Counted from the stretch's first letter, positions 9,288 to 18,866 are shown. The stretch is 64,000 nucleotides of DNA from Nostoc sp. TCL26-01 (GCF_013393945.1 NZ_CP040297.1:6538809-6602808); one strand, 5' to 3'. Made by a program: numbers and translations. The notes: generated by a model not told the origin, from the letters alone.

Positions 9288-9325
9288 AAATCTCACTGTT
9301 TCTGTGCATTTACCAAGGATTATCT

Positions 9326-11032
9326 ATGCCTTACAGAATTGATCGCCGCGCCTACGCCGAAACCTATGGCCCCACAGTAGGCGATCGCATCCGCCTTGCT
9401 GATACAGAATTATTCATCGAAATCGAACAAGATTTTACTACCTACGGCGATGAAGTGAAATTTGGTGGTGGGAAAGTCATCAGAGATGGTATGGGACAAT
9501 CCCCCATTGCTAACGCCGATGGTGCGGTAGATTTGGTGATTACTAATGCCGTAATTCTGGATTGGTGGGGAATAGTCAAAGCAGATATTGGTATTAAAGA
9601 CGGCAAAATTTATAAAATTGGTAAAGCCGGTAATCCATATATTCAAGATCATGTTGATATTATCATCGGCCCTGGCACTGAAGCCCTAGCTGGCGAAGGC
9701 ATGATTCTCACGGCTGGCGGTATTGATACCCATATTCATTTTATTTGTCCCCAACAGATAGAAGTAGCGATCGCCTCCGGTATTACCACCATGATTGGCG
9801 GTGGTACAGGCCCAGCCACCGGAACTAACGCCACCACCTGCACCCCCGGCCCTTGGCATATGTACCGAATGCTACAAGCGGCTGATGCTTTCCCCATCAA
9901 CTTGGGCTTTTTGGGTAAAGGTAACACTAGTCAACCCCAAGGATTAGTAGAACAAATTTTAGCAGGTGCGATCGGTTTAAAATTACATGAGGATTGGGGA
10001 ACTACCCCCGCCACCATCGATACTTGTTTGAGTGTGGCTGATGAATATGATGTGCAGGTAGCCATCCACACCGACACCCTCAACGAAGCCGGATTTGTTG
10101 AGGATACCATCGCCGCTTTTAAAAATCGTGCCATCCACACCTACCATACTGAAGGCGCAGGTGGTGGACACGCACCAGACATTATCAAAGTTTGTGGACA
10201 AGCTAACGTCTTACCATCTTCTACCAACCCCACCCGACCTTACACAATCAACACCTTAGATGAACACCTGGATATGTTGATGGTATGTCATCACCTAGAT
10301 CCAGGAATTGCTGAGGATGTAGCATTTGCCGAATCTCGTATCCGTCGAGAAACCATTGCTGCTGAAGATATTTTGCATGATTTAGGTGCATTTAGTATGA
10401 TTGCTTCCGATTCTCAAGCAATGGGACGAGTCGGTGAAGTGATAATTCGCACTTGGCAAACATCCCATAAAATGAAGGTACAACGGGGAAGCCTGGCTGG
10501 AGATACTCAAGCCGACAATCTCCGAGCCAAAAGATATGTTGCTAAATACACAATTAATCCAGCAATTACTCACGGTATTGCTGAATATGTCGGTTCTGTA
10601 GAAGCAGGTAAGCTGGCAGATTTGTGTTTATGGCGACCGGGATTTTTTGGTGTCAAACCAGAGATAGTCATTAAAGGTGGAATGATTGCTTGGTCACAAA
10701 TGGGTGATGCTAACGCCAGTATTCCCACACCCCAACCTGTGTATATGCGTCCGATGTTTGGTAGCTTTGCCGGGGCGCGTCATGCTACATCTTTAACCTT
10801 TGTTTCCCAAGCCGCGTTAGCAAGAGAAATTCCCACCAAAATAGGCTTGCAAAAATCAGCTGTGGCAGTTTCTGGAACACGTCAATTAACTAAGCAAGAT
10901 ATGAAGCTAAATGATGCTTTACCTCACATAGAAGTAGATCCAGAAACCTATGAAGTCAGGGCTGATGGCAAACTGTTGACTTGTGAACCTGCAACGATTT
11001 TACCAATGGCGCAAAGATACTTTTTATTTTAA
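9326..11032 (+). CDS. ureC: Urease subunit alpha (catalytic)
   Basis: 568 aa, the normal UreC length. All metal and catalytic residues are visible: H136 and H138 (DTHIHF), K219 to be carbamylated (GLKLHEDWG), H221, H248 (VAIHTDT), H274 (TYHTEG), catalytic H322/H323 (VCHHLD) and D362 (ASDSQAMGR). It therefore looks like an active nickel enzyme. It needs UreA and UreB plus the UreDEFG nickel chaperones, none of which except UreB is in this window. The stop codon overlaps the start of the next gene (TAATG), so a nuclease-family gene is translationally linked to it. Confidence 0.97.
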   Translation: MPYRIDRRAYAETYGPTVGDRIRLADTELFIEIEQDFTTYGDEVKFGGGKVIRDGMGQSPIANADGAVDLVITNAVILDWWGIVKADIGIKDGKIYKIGKAGNPYIQDHVDIIIGPGTEALAGEGMILTAGGIDTHIHFICPQQIEVAIASGITTMIGGGTGPATGTNATTCTPGPWHMYRMLQAADAFPINLGFLGKGNTSQPQGLVEQILAGAIGLKLHEDWGTTPATIDTCLSVADEYDVQVAIHTDTLNEAGFVEDTIAAFKNRAIHTYHTEGAGGGHAPDIIKVCGQANVLPSSTNPTRPYTINTLDEHLDMLMVCHHLDPGIAEDVAFAESRIRRETIAAEDILHDLGAFSMIASDSQAMGRVGEVIIRTWQTSHKMKVQRGSLAGDTQADNLRAKRYVAKYTINPAITHGIAEYVGSVEAGKLADLCLWRPGFFGVKPEIVIKGGMIAWSQMGDANASIPTPQPVYMRPMFGSFAGARHATSLTFVSQAALAREIPTKIGLQKSAVAVSGTRQLTKQDMKLNDALPHIEVDPETYEVRADGKLLTCEPATILPMAQRYFLF

Positions 11033-12033
11033 TGACTGAGCAAACCGCAAATTACGATAGTCCTTGGAAAGAAGTCATTGAACTTTACTTTCCCCGCTTC
11101 TTAGAATTCTTTTTTCCCCAAGCTTACACTGTCATCGATTGGACACGTCCTTATGAATTTTTGGATACAGAATTACAACAGCTAGAACCTGATGCCGAAA
11201 TTGGGAGACGTTTAGTTGACAAAGTGGCCAAAGTTTGGTTATTGAATGGTGAAGCAGCTTGGGTATTAGTTCATGTCGAAGTCCAAGGACAATATGACAA
11301 AGAATTCGCCGAACGGATGTACACCTACAATTATCGTCTGTTTGACCGTCATCGCCAGCGAGTTATTAGCTTGGCAATTCTCGCCGATGAACAGGAAAAC
11401 TGGCGACCTTCGAGCTATAGTTATGAATTAGGTGGATGTCGCGTTAGTTTAGAGTTTCCCATAGCCAAACTACTTGATTATGAATTAGCCTGGGAAACTT
11501 TAGAGCAAACTAGCAATCCCTTTGGGATCGTTGTCATGGCACATCTGAAAACCAAAGCGACGCAACGAAAACCAGAAAATCGGTTACAGTGGAAATTAAA
11601 TCTAGTCAGACGACTTTTTGACAGTGGATACAGCCGAGAAGACGTTATAGAATTATTTCGGTTTATTGATTGGATTATGGTATTGCCGAAAGAGTTGGCA
11701 ATCAGTTTTCAAACAGAGTTAAGAAGTTACGAGGAGGCAAAAAGAATGCGGTACGTAACTAGTATTGAAAGACTGGCAAAACAAGAAGGAATCGAACAAG
11801 GAATCGAACAAGGAATCGAACAAGGAATTTTGCAAATGGGTCGAGATAATGTGATTGATGTTTTAGCAACAAGGTTTGCAGAAGTTCCCAGTAGTCTTGT
11901 TGATGCCATTAATGGGATAAATGATTCATCTCTACTAAAAATACTCCTCAAAGGAGCGATCGCTATTCCTTCGATCGCCGAATTTCAACAATTCTTAAAT
12001 GATCACACTTCTGGAGACATTCAATTTACCTAA
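11032..12033 (+). CDS. Rpn family recombination-promoting nuclease / putative transposase-like protein
   Basis: 333 aa of the large cyanobacterial Rpn/PD-(D/E)XK family. The N-terminus (SPWKEVIELYFPRFLEFFFP), the core AWVLVHVEVQGQYD near residues 76-90 with Glu-x-Gln in place of the usual E-x-K, and the RMYTYNYRLFDRH helix are typical. Near residue 250 a 12-bp unit is repeated in tandem, giving GIEQGIEQGIEQGI, a hinge commonly seen in this family. RpnA-type proteins are RecA-independent recombination nucleases in E. coli; many relatives are of unknown role. The start overlaps the ureC stop by one base, giving possible reinitiation. Not recognisably linked to urea metabolism. Confidence 0.8.
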   Translation: MTEQTANYDSPWKEVIELYFPRFLEFFFPQAYTVIDWTRPYEFLDTELQQLEPDAEIGRRLVDKVAKVWLLNGEAAWVLVHVEVQGQYDKEFAERMYTYNYRLFDRHRQRVISLAILADEQENWRPSSYSYELGGCRVSLEFPIAKLLDYELAWETLEQTSNPFGIVVMAHLKTKATQRKPENRLQWKLNLVRRLFDSGYSREDVIELFRFIDWIMVLPKELAISFQTELRSYEEAKRMRYVTSIERLAKQEGIEQGIEQGIEQGILQMGRDNVIDVLATRFAEVPSSLVDAINGINDSSLLKILLKGAIAIPSIAEFQQFLNDHTSGDIQFT

Positions 12034-12165
12034 GCGATCGCTATCATCATAGTCTCCCACTTCATCCGCCCCCTGTAGTCTGACTCAGAGCATTTATTCA
12101 TATTTCTTTGTCATCTTGTAACACATTTTTTCCCTAGAGAACTATAATAAGAATATAAAGTACAT

Positions 12166-12550
12166 GGGTCCGTAACGGTTTCGACAGGTTGGCGAACGCT
12201 ACTCTGTGATTCAGGTCGAGAGTGAGTCTCCTCTCGCAAATCCAAGGCTCAAAAAAAAGTAAATGCGAATAACATCGTAAAATTTGCTCGTAAGGATGCT
12301 CTAGTAGCTGCCTAATAGCCTCTTATAGGTTCGAGCGTCTTTAGTCCGACTCCGTTAAGGGCTAGAGACCAACCCCAACGGATGCTCTAGCAAGTGTTCT
12401 CTGGTTGGCTTGCTAGCTAAGACTTAATCAGAGCATCCTACGTTCGGGATAATGAACGATTCCCGCCTTGAGGGTCAGAAAGGCTAAACCTGTGAATGAG
12501 TGGAGGGTCAATACCCAATTTGGACAGCAGTTCGACTCTGCTCGGATCCA
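12166..12550 (+). ncRNA. ssrA: tmRNA (transfer-messenger RNA)
   Basis: The 5' end GGGTCCGTAACGGTTTCGAC and the 3' T-arm AGCAGTTCGACTCTGCT are diagnostic. The 5' GGGTCCG pairs with 3' CGGATCC as the acceptor stem, with A12550 as discriminator; CCA is not encoded. The internal reading frame gives the tag ANNIVKFARKDALVAA and then stop, the cyanobacterial type. The one-piece form rescues stalled ribosomes with SmpB and marks products for Clp proteolysis. A strong terminator follows. The end positions are inferred from the acceptor pairing. Confidence 0.97.
12265..12315 (+). other. tmRNA proteolysis-tag reading frame
   Basis: The resume codon GCG (12265) starts ANNIVKFARKDALVAA, followed by TAA and TAG. 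The alanine-rich hydrophobic end is the degradation signal read by ClpXP-type proteases. Confidence 0.92.
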
Positions 12551-12566
12551 CTCTCCATAATTAATT

Positions 12567-12600
12567 AGTCCACCTCGTATGAGGTGGACTTTGTGTTTTA
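12567..12600 (+). terminator. Rho-independent terminator of ssrA
   Basis: A perfect 10-bp stem AGTCCACCTC / GAGGTGGACT with a GTAT loop is followed by TTGTGTTTT, 16 bp after the tmRNA 3' end. Confidence 0.9.
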
Positions 12601-12649
12601 TGGGTGTTGTAAGGGCAAATCCCTTACTCATACCAATTCAAAATTCAAA

Positions 12650-13035
12650 ATTTGTCTTGGAAAGTTTGCCGGGCGGGGGAAACCCCCCGAACTTTGCTCA
12701 ACGGGGGAAACCCACGCACGCAAGTTCTCTCCGCACGCAACTTTCCGCAAAATTCAAAATTAATAATCCAGACTGGACAATGTTTTGGGGATGTGTATCT
12801 GTCGCATTCTTTATTCAAATTGGTCTAACGCAACATCAAGCGTTTGAAACCCGCGCAGGCGGGTTTTGCCTGTGTAGCCAAGCCACTGCGTTGGGGAGAC
12901 ACTGCGTTGTGGGGGTTCCCCCCATTGAAGCAAGTGTCGGCGGGTTTCCCGACTTGTAGCAAGTGGCGTGCGACTTCCAGTCGCTTGGTACAAGATATGA
13001 GCCTCCCACTAGCGGACTACGCCACTAGCAACAAA
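12650..13035. repeat. Dispersed GC-rich repeat block
   Basis: A mosaic of GGGGGAAACCCCC-type short palindromes and modules such as CAAGCCACTGCGTT and GTAGCAAGTGGCG. The same modules recur at 53927-54035. Several reading frames cross it, but their translations are repeat-derived and low in complexity, so I call no gene. Confidence 0.75.
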
Positions 13036-14077
13036 TGAAACTAGCACATTTTTCAAAGGAGGGCTAAAAGCTTTGCCATATAAGGCTTCCAAAATGTGCA
13101 AGTTAGAAGTATACGCAATCTTATTGAGCGATCAATCATCCCAGATTTTAAGACTTCTTTTATAAAACTATATATTTGTATAAGTATATACTTATTTTGA
13201 CATTTATGAACCTATCTACTCTTGCTCTCCACTGTTTCATTCAAATCCCAATAATTTTCAGTGTGCGATTTTTAAAGTTGTCTATGCTATCCTTTCTTAC
13301 CAAATTGCAGATGGTAGAATTACTGCACACTTACAAAGTCAAAGCTTTGCTCTACTACTGAGATGTCAAATCTAATTAAGAGTTATTTTGGTGCATTGGG
13401 GAGAAAAAATAAAAAAATATTTGTTCCTAGCAGAAAAATCGACAAGAGATTCCCATATTTTAGCAATCAGCCAGATCAGGATGAGCTAATTTACTTTCTC
13501 CGGCTAACGGTGTTAAGCCAATCTCTTTGTAATCAAAAAAACATCTTAAATAATGTTACATACCTCTTTTGAGGTACAAAATATTGCTATAAATGGCAAA
13601 AAGGTATAAAAGTAAAAAAACCAAAAGCATAAAAAGGTAACTTTTTTCCTAAGTATGTACGAAAAGTATATATAATTCTTCTTAAGACAGTTACCTAATT
13701 TGCTTGGTTTAGATACTACCTTGTAGGTAATTTGTAACCTGAAACTAAAGTTACAAATATTACATTGCAGCAAAAAAATAAATATAAACACAAAATTTTA
13801 CCCAAAAGTTGAGCCATACAACTGTGGCGTTGGGAAGGAACCGATACTTAAAAAGTATTGTATTTTTTAATGCCAAAATAAAAACAAACCCGTAAATTAT
13901 GAATGAACATGAAGTAGCAAAACCAAACAAAATGTGCAATTTTTCTATGTAGTCTCAATAGTGATTGATAGAAGATCCGGTGAATAAAAATTAGGTCATT
14001 TCATCTCATGATCTAAATTAGCTAAATTTAGCTACAAACTAGTTTTTGATTAACAGTGCAAACAAGGCAGAAAAACC
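13036..14077. other. AT-rich stretch with no supported gene
   Basis: About 1 kb of AT-rich sequence. Short frames (for example 13363-13572, 69 aa) lack a ribosome site and any recognisable family. Two small inverted repeats were seen: TACCTC-TTTT-GAGGTA near 13561, and TTACCTA...TAGGTAA at about 13691-13731. An AAGG before 14078 belongs to the next gene. Confidence 0.5.
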
Positions 14078-14764
14078 ATGAAAACAATTACTCGCTTGAG
14101 CAAACTATTGGCTATTTCAGTATTTGCTATTACTTCTGTATCTAGTGTTGCAGTCGCACAAGATACAACGGTAAATCCGCAAAAAGCAACCACACAGAAA
14201 ATTTGCTCTTCAGACCCAGTTGATAACTTGCTACCTGCCTTACCAGCAGAGAAAAAAGAAGCTGATTCTAGACTTTCATATCTAGCGGAACAAGGTTTTA
14301 CAAAAAGCCAAGAAGGTGCTTGGGTTTGTTATGTAAATGACTCTAAAAAAGAAGGACGCTACTACACCCTCTTCAAAGTTCAAGAGGTGAACGGCAAGCT
14401 AATCGGTAGTTCTTTCTTAGATGGTGGTAGCCTGATTGATGGGCAAGACAGCAGGAGTCTAGACTTCTTTATGACTCTGATTGAAAATCATACAAATATT
14501 GCTCCAGATAATCGTCCCAGTATACGTAGGTATTTAGAAGCGTTCATTTCTTTAGTACAAGAAGGCAAAATCCAACCTTCTCGGCGTGGTTTTCTCTTCG
14601 ATCAACCCAACCGTGCTTTGGTCATATATCACAAGCTCACAACTGGAGAGCTTAAAGGCACAGCCATCACAGTGAATATTCAAGTACCGAAAAAAGTCAG
14701 TTCTAGCTCTACAAACACTGGCATCCCGACATCTCAAACGGGAAATTTAAAGCCTAATCAATAG
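14078..14764 (+). CDS. Exported protein of unknown function (228 aa)
   Basis: I do not recognise the family. Residues 1-27 form a clear Sec signal peptide (basic start, hydrophobic core, cleavage after AVA), so the mature protein is periplasmic or secreted. The mature part has a single Cys near residue 43 and another in GAWVCYV near 90, which could form a disulfide. It ends with a Ser/Thr/Asn-rich disordered tail. AAGG precedes the ATG by about 10 bp. The next exported-protein gene begins 64 bp downstream on the same strand, so the two may form an operon. Confidence 0.75.
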   Translation: MKTITRLSKLLAISVFAITSVSSVAVAQDTTVNPQKATTQKICSSDPVDNLLPALPAEKKEADSRLSYLAEQGFTKSQEGAWVCYVNDSKKEGRYYTLFKVQEVNGKLIGSSFLDGGSLIDGQDSRSLDFFMTLIENHTNIAPDNRPSIRRYLEAFISLVQEGKIQPSRRGFLFDQPNRALVIYHKLTTGELKGTAITVNIQVPKKVSSSSTNTGIPTSQTGNLKPNQ

Positions 14765-14828
14765 TTCATTGATGTTAGAGAAGTCTAAGTTTTTTATTTA
14801 GGTGTGAGTCGTCTACCGGAGAGATATC

Positions 14829-16100
14829 TTGTTGAAATCCACGTTGAGAAGCTGTGTCATTTTATTTTCATCCTTAGCATGGTTACTGACCGTCAGTCAG
14901 TCTGCTAATGCAGGGAATCCAGGGTTAAATGTTGGTGCGAAAATTCCCCCAGGACAAGAGCGTCAGCTGCTGCAATATCAGCTACAGAATGATGGTAAAG
15001 GTCTACGTCAGTTGCGAGTCATCCCTGATTGTGTTGTGGGATTTGGTCTAGGCTGCAATAAAACAGGGACAGTTCTGGAGCAAATCATTCAATCTAATGG
15101 CGGCCCTACCTATCAACAGATGTTGGAGCGAGCAGCTGGAGGGGGAACCAACTACCAAAAGTTTGCTAGTTTTTATGGTGCTAATCCCAACCCCTATGCG
15201 TCTGTTTGGAGAGGATTTAATAGAGGAATTTTAGATTCGGCTCAATACAGTCTTGGTGCAAACCTGAGTAGCAACCCTGTACCAGGTTTGAGAGATGTCA
15301 CTAAAAACTTTTTGTGGTCTTCGCAACCAGCATCAGATCCTCGTAGTGCGTTCATCAACTTTAAGATGGCCTATGTCAAGGATCTATTAGAAGAAACCTC
15401 AAAAATCCCTAATCTGGAGCAACAGATTCGTCAGCTCAACCTAGAGCCAGGCATGGAGCGATTTTATCTCAATAACATCGAAAAAGGGTTAAATGCTTTA
15501 CGCTCTGGGGACAATGGAGAATTTAAGCAAGCTAGTTTAAATATACTTTCTCGTCCATATAGTCCAGTATCAACAGATGATGGTTGGTATGGAAGAGAAC
15601 TGGTTGAGATTCCAGACGGTTTGGTTCAGACAGGAGAAACTCTGGTTCCAGATTTGTTAACTGATGCAGTGATTGAACCATCGGGGTTGGAAGGGACAGA
15701 AGAGATAGCACAACTTCCAGGGGAAGAAGTATTGCTAGCTGCACCAGGAACTACTTCGTTTCTCTTACCAGCTTTGGCACTTTTAGCTCTAGCTGGGCTA
15801 TTGATCTCCCTTGGCGGTGGTGATTCATCAGATTCTTCATCTGTAACAACATCTAATATCCCAAATCCGCAACCAACCAATCCGCAACCAACAAATCCGC
15901 CTACTAGCATATGTGATACTAGCGGTGGTGTGGTTCCTGGCAGTACCCCAGGTGTGGTAGTATGCGATACCCCCACTGTTCCAACTCCACCAGAAGTGAG
16001 GAGAGTTGTAGAACCATCAACAATGAATGCTATTATTTGGCTGGCTTTGATAATATGCTTGGTTAGCTACAAACGCAGATGCGTTCAGACAAAAAGTTAA
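14829..16100 (+). CDS. Exported protein with C-terminal PEP-CTERM-like anchor (423 aa)
   Basis: The likely start is TTG at 14829 (or the adjacent TTG at 14832), since GGAGAG lies just upstream and translation from there gives a signal peptide ending SANA. The mature region is unrecognised. A hydrophobic helix (TTSFLLPALALLALAGLLI, about 305-325) is followed by a Ser-rich stretch and a PNPQPTNPQPTNPP repeat. The C-terminus has VEPST, a hydrophobic helix and basic residues (SYKRR), the layout of PEP-CTERM sorting signals, with VEP in place of VPEP. A strong terminator follows. Probably a cell-surface or exopolysaccharide-associated protein; this is inferred from the tail alone. Confidence 0.75.
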   Translation: MLKSTLRSCVILFSSLAWLLTVSQSANAGNPGLNVGAKIPPGQERQLLQYQLQNDGKGLRQLRVIPDCVVGFGLGCNKTGTVLEQIIQSNGGPTYQQMLERAAGGGTNYQKFASFYGANPNPYASVWRGFNRGILDSAQYSLGANLSSNPVPGLRDVTKNFLWSSQPASDPRSAFINFKMAYVKDLLEETSKIPNLEQQIRQLNLEPGMERFYLNNIEKGLNALRSGDNGEFKQASLNILSRPYSPVSTDDGWYGRELVEIPDGLVQTGETLVPDLLTDAVIEPSGLEGTEEIAQLPGEEVLLAAPGTTSFLLPALALLALAGLLISLGGGDSSDSSSVTTSNIPNPQPTNPQPTNPPTSICDTSGGVVPGSTPGVVVCDTPTVPTPPEVRRVVEPSTMNAIIWLALIICLVSYKRRCVQTKS

Positions 16101-16131
16101 TAGCATTGTATGCCTGCTTAACTTTCAATAA

Positions 16132-16170
16132 AAATCTCTCAGTCATTAACTGAGAGATTTGCTTTTTATT
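16132..16170 (+). terminator. Rho-independent terminator
   Basis: An 11-bp perfect stem AAATCTCTCAG / CTGAGAGATTT with a 7-nt loop is followed by GCTTTTTATT. It closes the two-gene exported-protein unit. Confidence 0.88.
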
Positions 16171-16268
16171 AGTTTTCACATGAAATATATCCCACTATTA
16201 AAGGATATCTATACTTTTAAAAGTAAGTATGTCAGAATGCCTAATTGTTATTTGTAAGTCATGGAAAT

Positions 16269-16658
16269 ATGACCAAGCTGATTGAATACGCAGAAGCTAG
16301 CGAAGAAGTGCGGATAGTATACGACGATATCCGCGCTACACGTCAGACTGAATATATCAACAATTTTTGGAAAGCGATCGCTAATCATCCTCCCACCTTA
16401 AAAAGAACTTGGGAGACGATTAAGGAAGTGATGACTAGTCCTGGTGAACTTGATCCGTTGGTACGGGAATTGATCTATATTGCTGTGAGTGTGACTAATG
16501 GTTGCGACTACTGTATTGCTTCCCATTCAGCTGCTGCTCGTGGTAAAGGGATGAATGAGGCTATGTTTGGCGAACTTTTGGGAATTATTGCTACAGCTAA
16601 CACTACTAACCGCCTCGCTAACGGTTATCAAATTCCAGTAGATGAGATATTTAAGTAA
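16269..16658 (+). CDS. AhpD/carboxymuconolactone decarboxylase-like protein (129 aa)
   Basis: The CMD/AhpD fold is recognised by NGCDYCIASHSAAARGKGM near residues 84-102, which holds the CxxCxxxH active site of alkylhydroperoxidase-type proteins. That site uses the two cysteines to reduce peroxides or relay electrons. The ATG at 16269 starts MTKLIEYAEAS and fits the family; an upstream TTG in frame is less likely. Small cytosolic protein, probably a homo-oligomer. A palindromic repeat lies directly downstream. Substrate not predictable. Confidence 0.88.
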   Translation: MTKLIEYAEASEEVRIVYDDIRATRQTEYINNFWKAIANHPPTLKRTWETIKEVMTSPGELDPLVRELIYIAVSVTNGCDYCIASHSAAARGKGMNEAMFGELLGIIATANTTNRLANGYQIPVDEIFK

Positions 16659-16675
16659 TTGGACAAAATTAAATG

Positions 16676-16785
16676 TAGTAGGGTGCGTTGTTGCGGAGCA
16701 TAACGCACCAAAGAAGATGGTGCGTTACAGCTATAAAGACAGTTGTTAGAAGCAAGAATACTGACTTTGCTGTAACACACCTTAC
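16676..16785. repeat. Palindromic dispersed repeat (GTGCGTT family)
   Basis: GTAGGGTGCGTTGTTGC...GCATAACGCACC, then GGTGCGTTACAG...CTGTAACACACC, gives two nested inverted repeats between the AhpD-like gene and hetI. Confidence 0.7.
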
Positions 16786-16850
16786 TGACTACTAACCGTC
16801 AATCAATATCTAAGAAGTAAAGTGTTTGCTCCAAACAAAACTAGCAATTC

Positions 16851-17570
16851 ATGACTGATTTTGATGATACTTGGCTGCCAAAACCAGAGAATTTAACTTT
16901 ATTGTCGGATGAGGTTCATGTCTGGCGGATTCATCTTGATAGACCAGAATCAGAATTACAAGATTTAGCAGCAACTTTATCCAGTGATGAGTTGACTCGT
17001 GCTAACCGATTTTATTTTCCCGAACATCGACGGCGGTTTATTGCTGGTCGTGGTATTCTCCGGAGTATATTGGGAAATTATTTGGGTGTTGTAGCTCAAG
17101 AGGTTAAATTTGATTACGAACCTCGTGGCAAACCTTTATTAGCTAGTAGTTTTGCTCAGAGTGGCTTACTGTTTAACTTGTCCCATTCAGAAAACTTAGC
17201 TTTGTGTGCGGTGAATTACTCACGTCAAATTGGGATAGATTTGGAGTATCTTCGTACAACGTCTGATTTGGAAGGTTTAGCACAAAGGTTCTTTTTACCG
17301 CGAGAATATGATTTAGTGCGATCGCTACCTGATGAGCAAAAATCAAAAGTTTTTTTTCGCTATTGGACTTGTAAAGAGGCTTATCTTAAAGCGACTGGAG
17401 ACGGAATTGCTCAATTAGAAAAAATCGAGGTAGCACTAACTCCCACAGAACCAGCTAGATTACAGATATTTCCAGACTGGCATCTCTTAGAGCTAGTGCC
17501 TGATAATAATTGTGTTGCTGCTGTCGCCGTGGCGGGTTTTGGCTGGCAGCTAAAATGCTGGCAGTATTGA
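16851..17570 (+). CDS. hetI: 4'-phosphopantetheinyl transferase HetI
   Basis: Sfp-type phosphopantetheinyl transferase of 239 aa. The GIDLEYLR motif (Mg/CoA binding, about residues 123-130) and FFRYWTCKEAYLKATGDGI (about 165-183) are both present. It transfers phosphopantetheine from CoA to the conserved serine of carrier domains; here the natural substrates are the ACPs of HglE and HglB. It converges on hetN with a 35-bp gap, the arrangement known in Anabaena. Likely also serves other PKS/NRPS carriers and fatty-acid ACP. Confidence 0.93.
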   Translation: MTDFDDTWLPKPENLTLLSDEVHVWRIHLDRPESELQDLAATLSSDELTRANRFYFPEHRRRFIAGRGILRSILGNYLGVVAQEVKFDYEPRGKPLLASSFAQSGLLFNLSHSENLALCAVNYSRQIGIDLEYLRTTSDLEGLAQRFFLPREYDLVRSLPDEQKSKVFFRYWTCKEAYLKATGDGIAQLEKIEVALTPTEPARLQIFPDWHLLELVPDNNCVAAVAVAGFGWQLKCWQY

Positions 17571-17605
17571 TATATCAAAGCCTCATTCCCAGGTCGGCTG
17601 ATTGG

Positions 17606-18469
17606 TCATGCGTGATGCGATTTGACGGCTACATAGCTGTCATTAGCTCTATTTTCTGCCCTTTTACGGTTGAAATTAACCACACCCAACCAACGATAAA
17701 TTCTATCAACCGAAGTGGGAGAAATTTGTCCCATAGCCAACATAAATCTGGTCAAACTTTCGGTGATCAGATTTTGATTGATAATTACTTCTGACTTGTT
17801 GTATTTAATAGCTTTAACTATGGCATTTGCCACACTCTTAGGTGTAGAAATACCTGCTAATTTGGGTGCTGGTACACGATGATCAACAGTCATACCAGTT
17901 TCGGAAATATATCCAGGACAAACCACCGAAATATTCACACCACTACCTGCTAATTCCTGACGCACAGCATCAGTCCACATAATTAAGCCGGCTTTACTGG
18001 CTGAGTAAATGCTATTAAAAGCCACACCTTTTTTACCAGCCAAAGAAGCAATATTGACAATCCTACCACTACCCCGTTCCATCATGTTGGGTAATAATAA
18101 ACGAGTTAATTCCATAACAGCTAAGAGATTAGTTTTTAAGACTGACTGAATTTCTGAGAGAGAGTAATCGGCAAAAGCCCCGTTAATTTCCACACCAGCA
18201 TTGTTAATCAAGATGTCAACTGAGCCGACAACATCTTGCACTTGCTGAGTAAGAGTTGATAATTGTGCTACATTTCTCATATCAAAAGGAATAGCGATCG
18301 CTTTACCACCCGCAGCTTCAACTGCATTACAGGTTTGCACTAATCCTGATGGGGAACGAGAAACACAAACTACAGTTGCTTGCTCCTTTGCTAGAGCTTT
18401 AGCAATATGTACACCAAGACCGCGTGAGGCTCCGGTCAAAAGTACTATTTTACCTGTGAGAGTCGTCAT
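17606..18469 (-). CDS. hetN: HetN, short-chain dehydrogenase and heterocyst-pattern inhibitor
   Basis: 287-aa classical SDR: cofactor motif TGASRGLG 12-19, NNAG 89-92, catalytic Ser 142 and Y155-x3-K159 (YSASK). Residues 131-136 are ERGSGR; RGSGR is the peptide also found in PatS, through which HetN is known in Anabaena to maintain heterocyst spacing by acting on HetR. The enzyme resembles ketoacyl reductases, and the neighbouring hgl genes make heterocyst lipid. Transcribed in the same direction as the hgl genes but separated from hglB by a terminator and a repeat array, so probably has its own promoter. Confidence 0.95.
   Translation of the reverse strand: MTTLTGKIVLLTGASRGLGVHIAKALAKEQATVVCVSRSPSGLVQTCNAVEAAGGKAIAIPFDMRNVAQLSTLTQQVQDVVGSVDILINNAGVEINGAFADYSLSEIQSVLKTNLLAVMELTRLLLPNMMERGSGRIVNIASLAGKKGVAFNSIYSASKAGLIMWTDAVRQELAGSGVNISVVCPGYISETGMTVDHRVPAPKLAGISTPKSVANAIVKAIKYNKSEVIINQNLITESLTRFMLAMGQISPTSVDRIYRWLGVVNFNRKRAENRANDSYVAVKSHHA
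18062..18079 (-). other. ERGSGR-coding segment of hetN
   Basis: Codons GAA CGG GGT AGT GGT AGG encode ERGSGR (residues 131-136), identical to the C-terminal morphogen motif of PatS. Confidence 0.95.
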
Positions 18470-18839
18470 TGTAACCTGCTAGTATCTGGATTCTCAGTCG
18501 CAGGATTTACGCTTTGATATACTTGACAAACTCTGTGTAGCTTAAATTCAGACATCAATACAGAGGGTTAAAATTATGAGAATAACTACTCATTGATTAA
18601 CAACAAATACAGCTACACTTCATACTTGCTAATAAAGCTTAAGCACGTAAACTGCACTTATTTAATAGACAATTAAGATAGTTGACTCATAATAGTTTTA
18701 TTACCTTCTGTTGGAGAACAGCCTTGAATTTAAGGATTTGTTCAATGTAGTTTAACCTTAATTCACCTACATTTATAGCATTTATTTAATAGAGCTAGTG
18801 TTATTGATAAACCTTATTTAATATCACACAACAGGAAAA
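18470..18839. other. Upstream region of hetN
   Basis: AT-rich, without a supported gene. It lies between the hetN start and the hgl terminator and should contain the hetN promoter. I could not find a convincing NtcA box or sigma consensus. Confidence 0.45.
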
Positions 18840-18866
18840 ACCCAGTTTCTCTGAAAAACTGGGTTA
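18840..18866 (-). terminator. Terminator after the hgl operon
   Basis: On the minus strand AACCCAGTTTT-loop-AAACTGGGTT is followed by TTTCC, a stem-loop of about 10 bp. It lies 3' of hglB and its repeat array and would separate the hgl transcript from hetN. Confidence 0.7.

Noticed and set aside
12579..13038. Several open frames of 60-126 aa downstream of ssrA on both strands
   Set aside because: They cross the terminator and dispersed GC-rich repeats; the translations are repeat-derived and have no ribosome sites.
13363..13572. 69-aa open frame in the AT-rich gap
   Set aside because: No ribosome site, no recognisable family and unusual composition; could be real, but I cannot support it.
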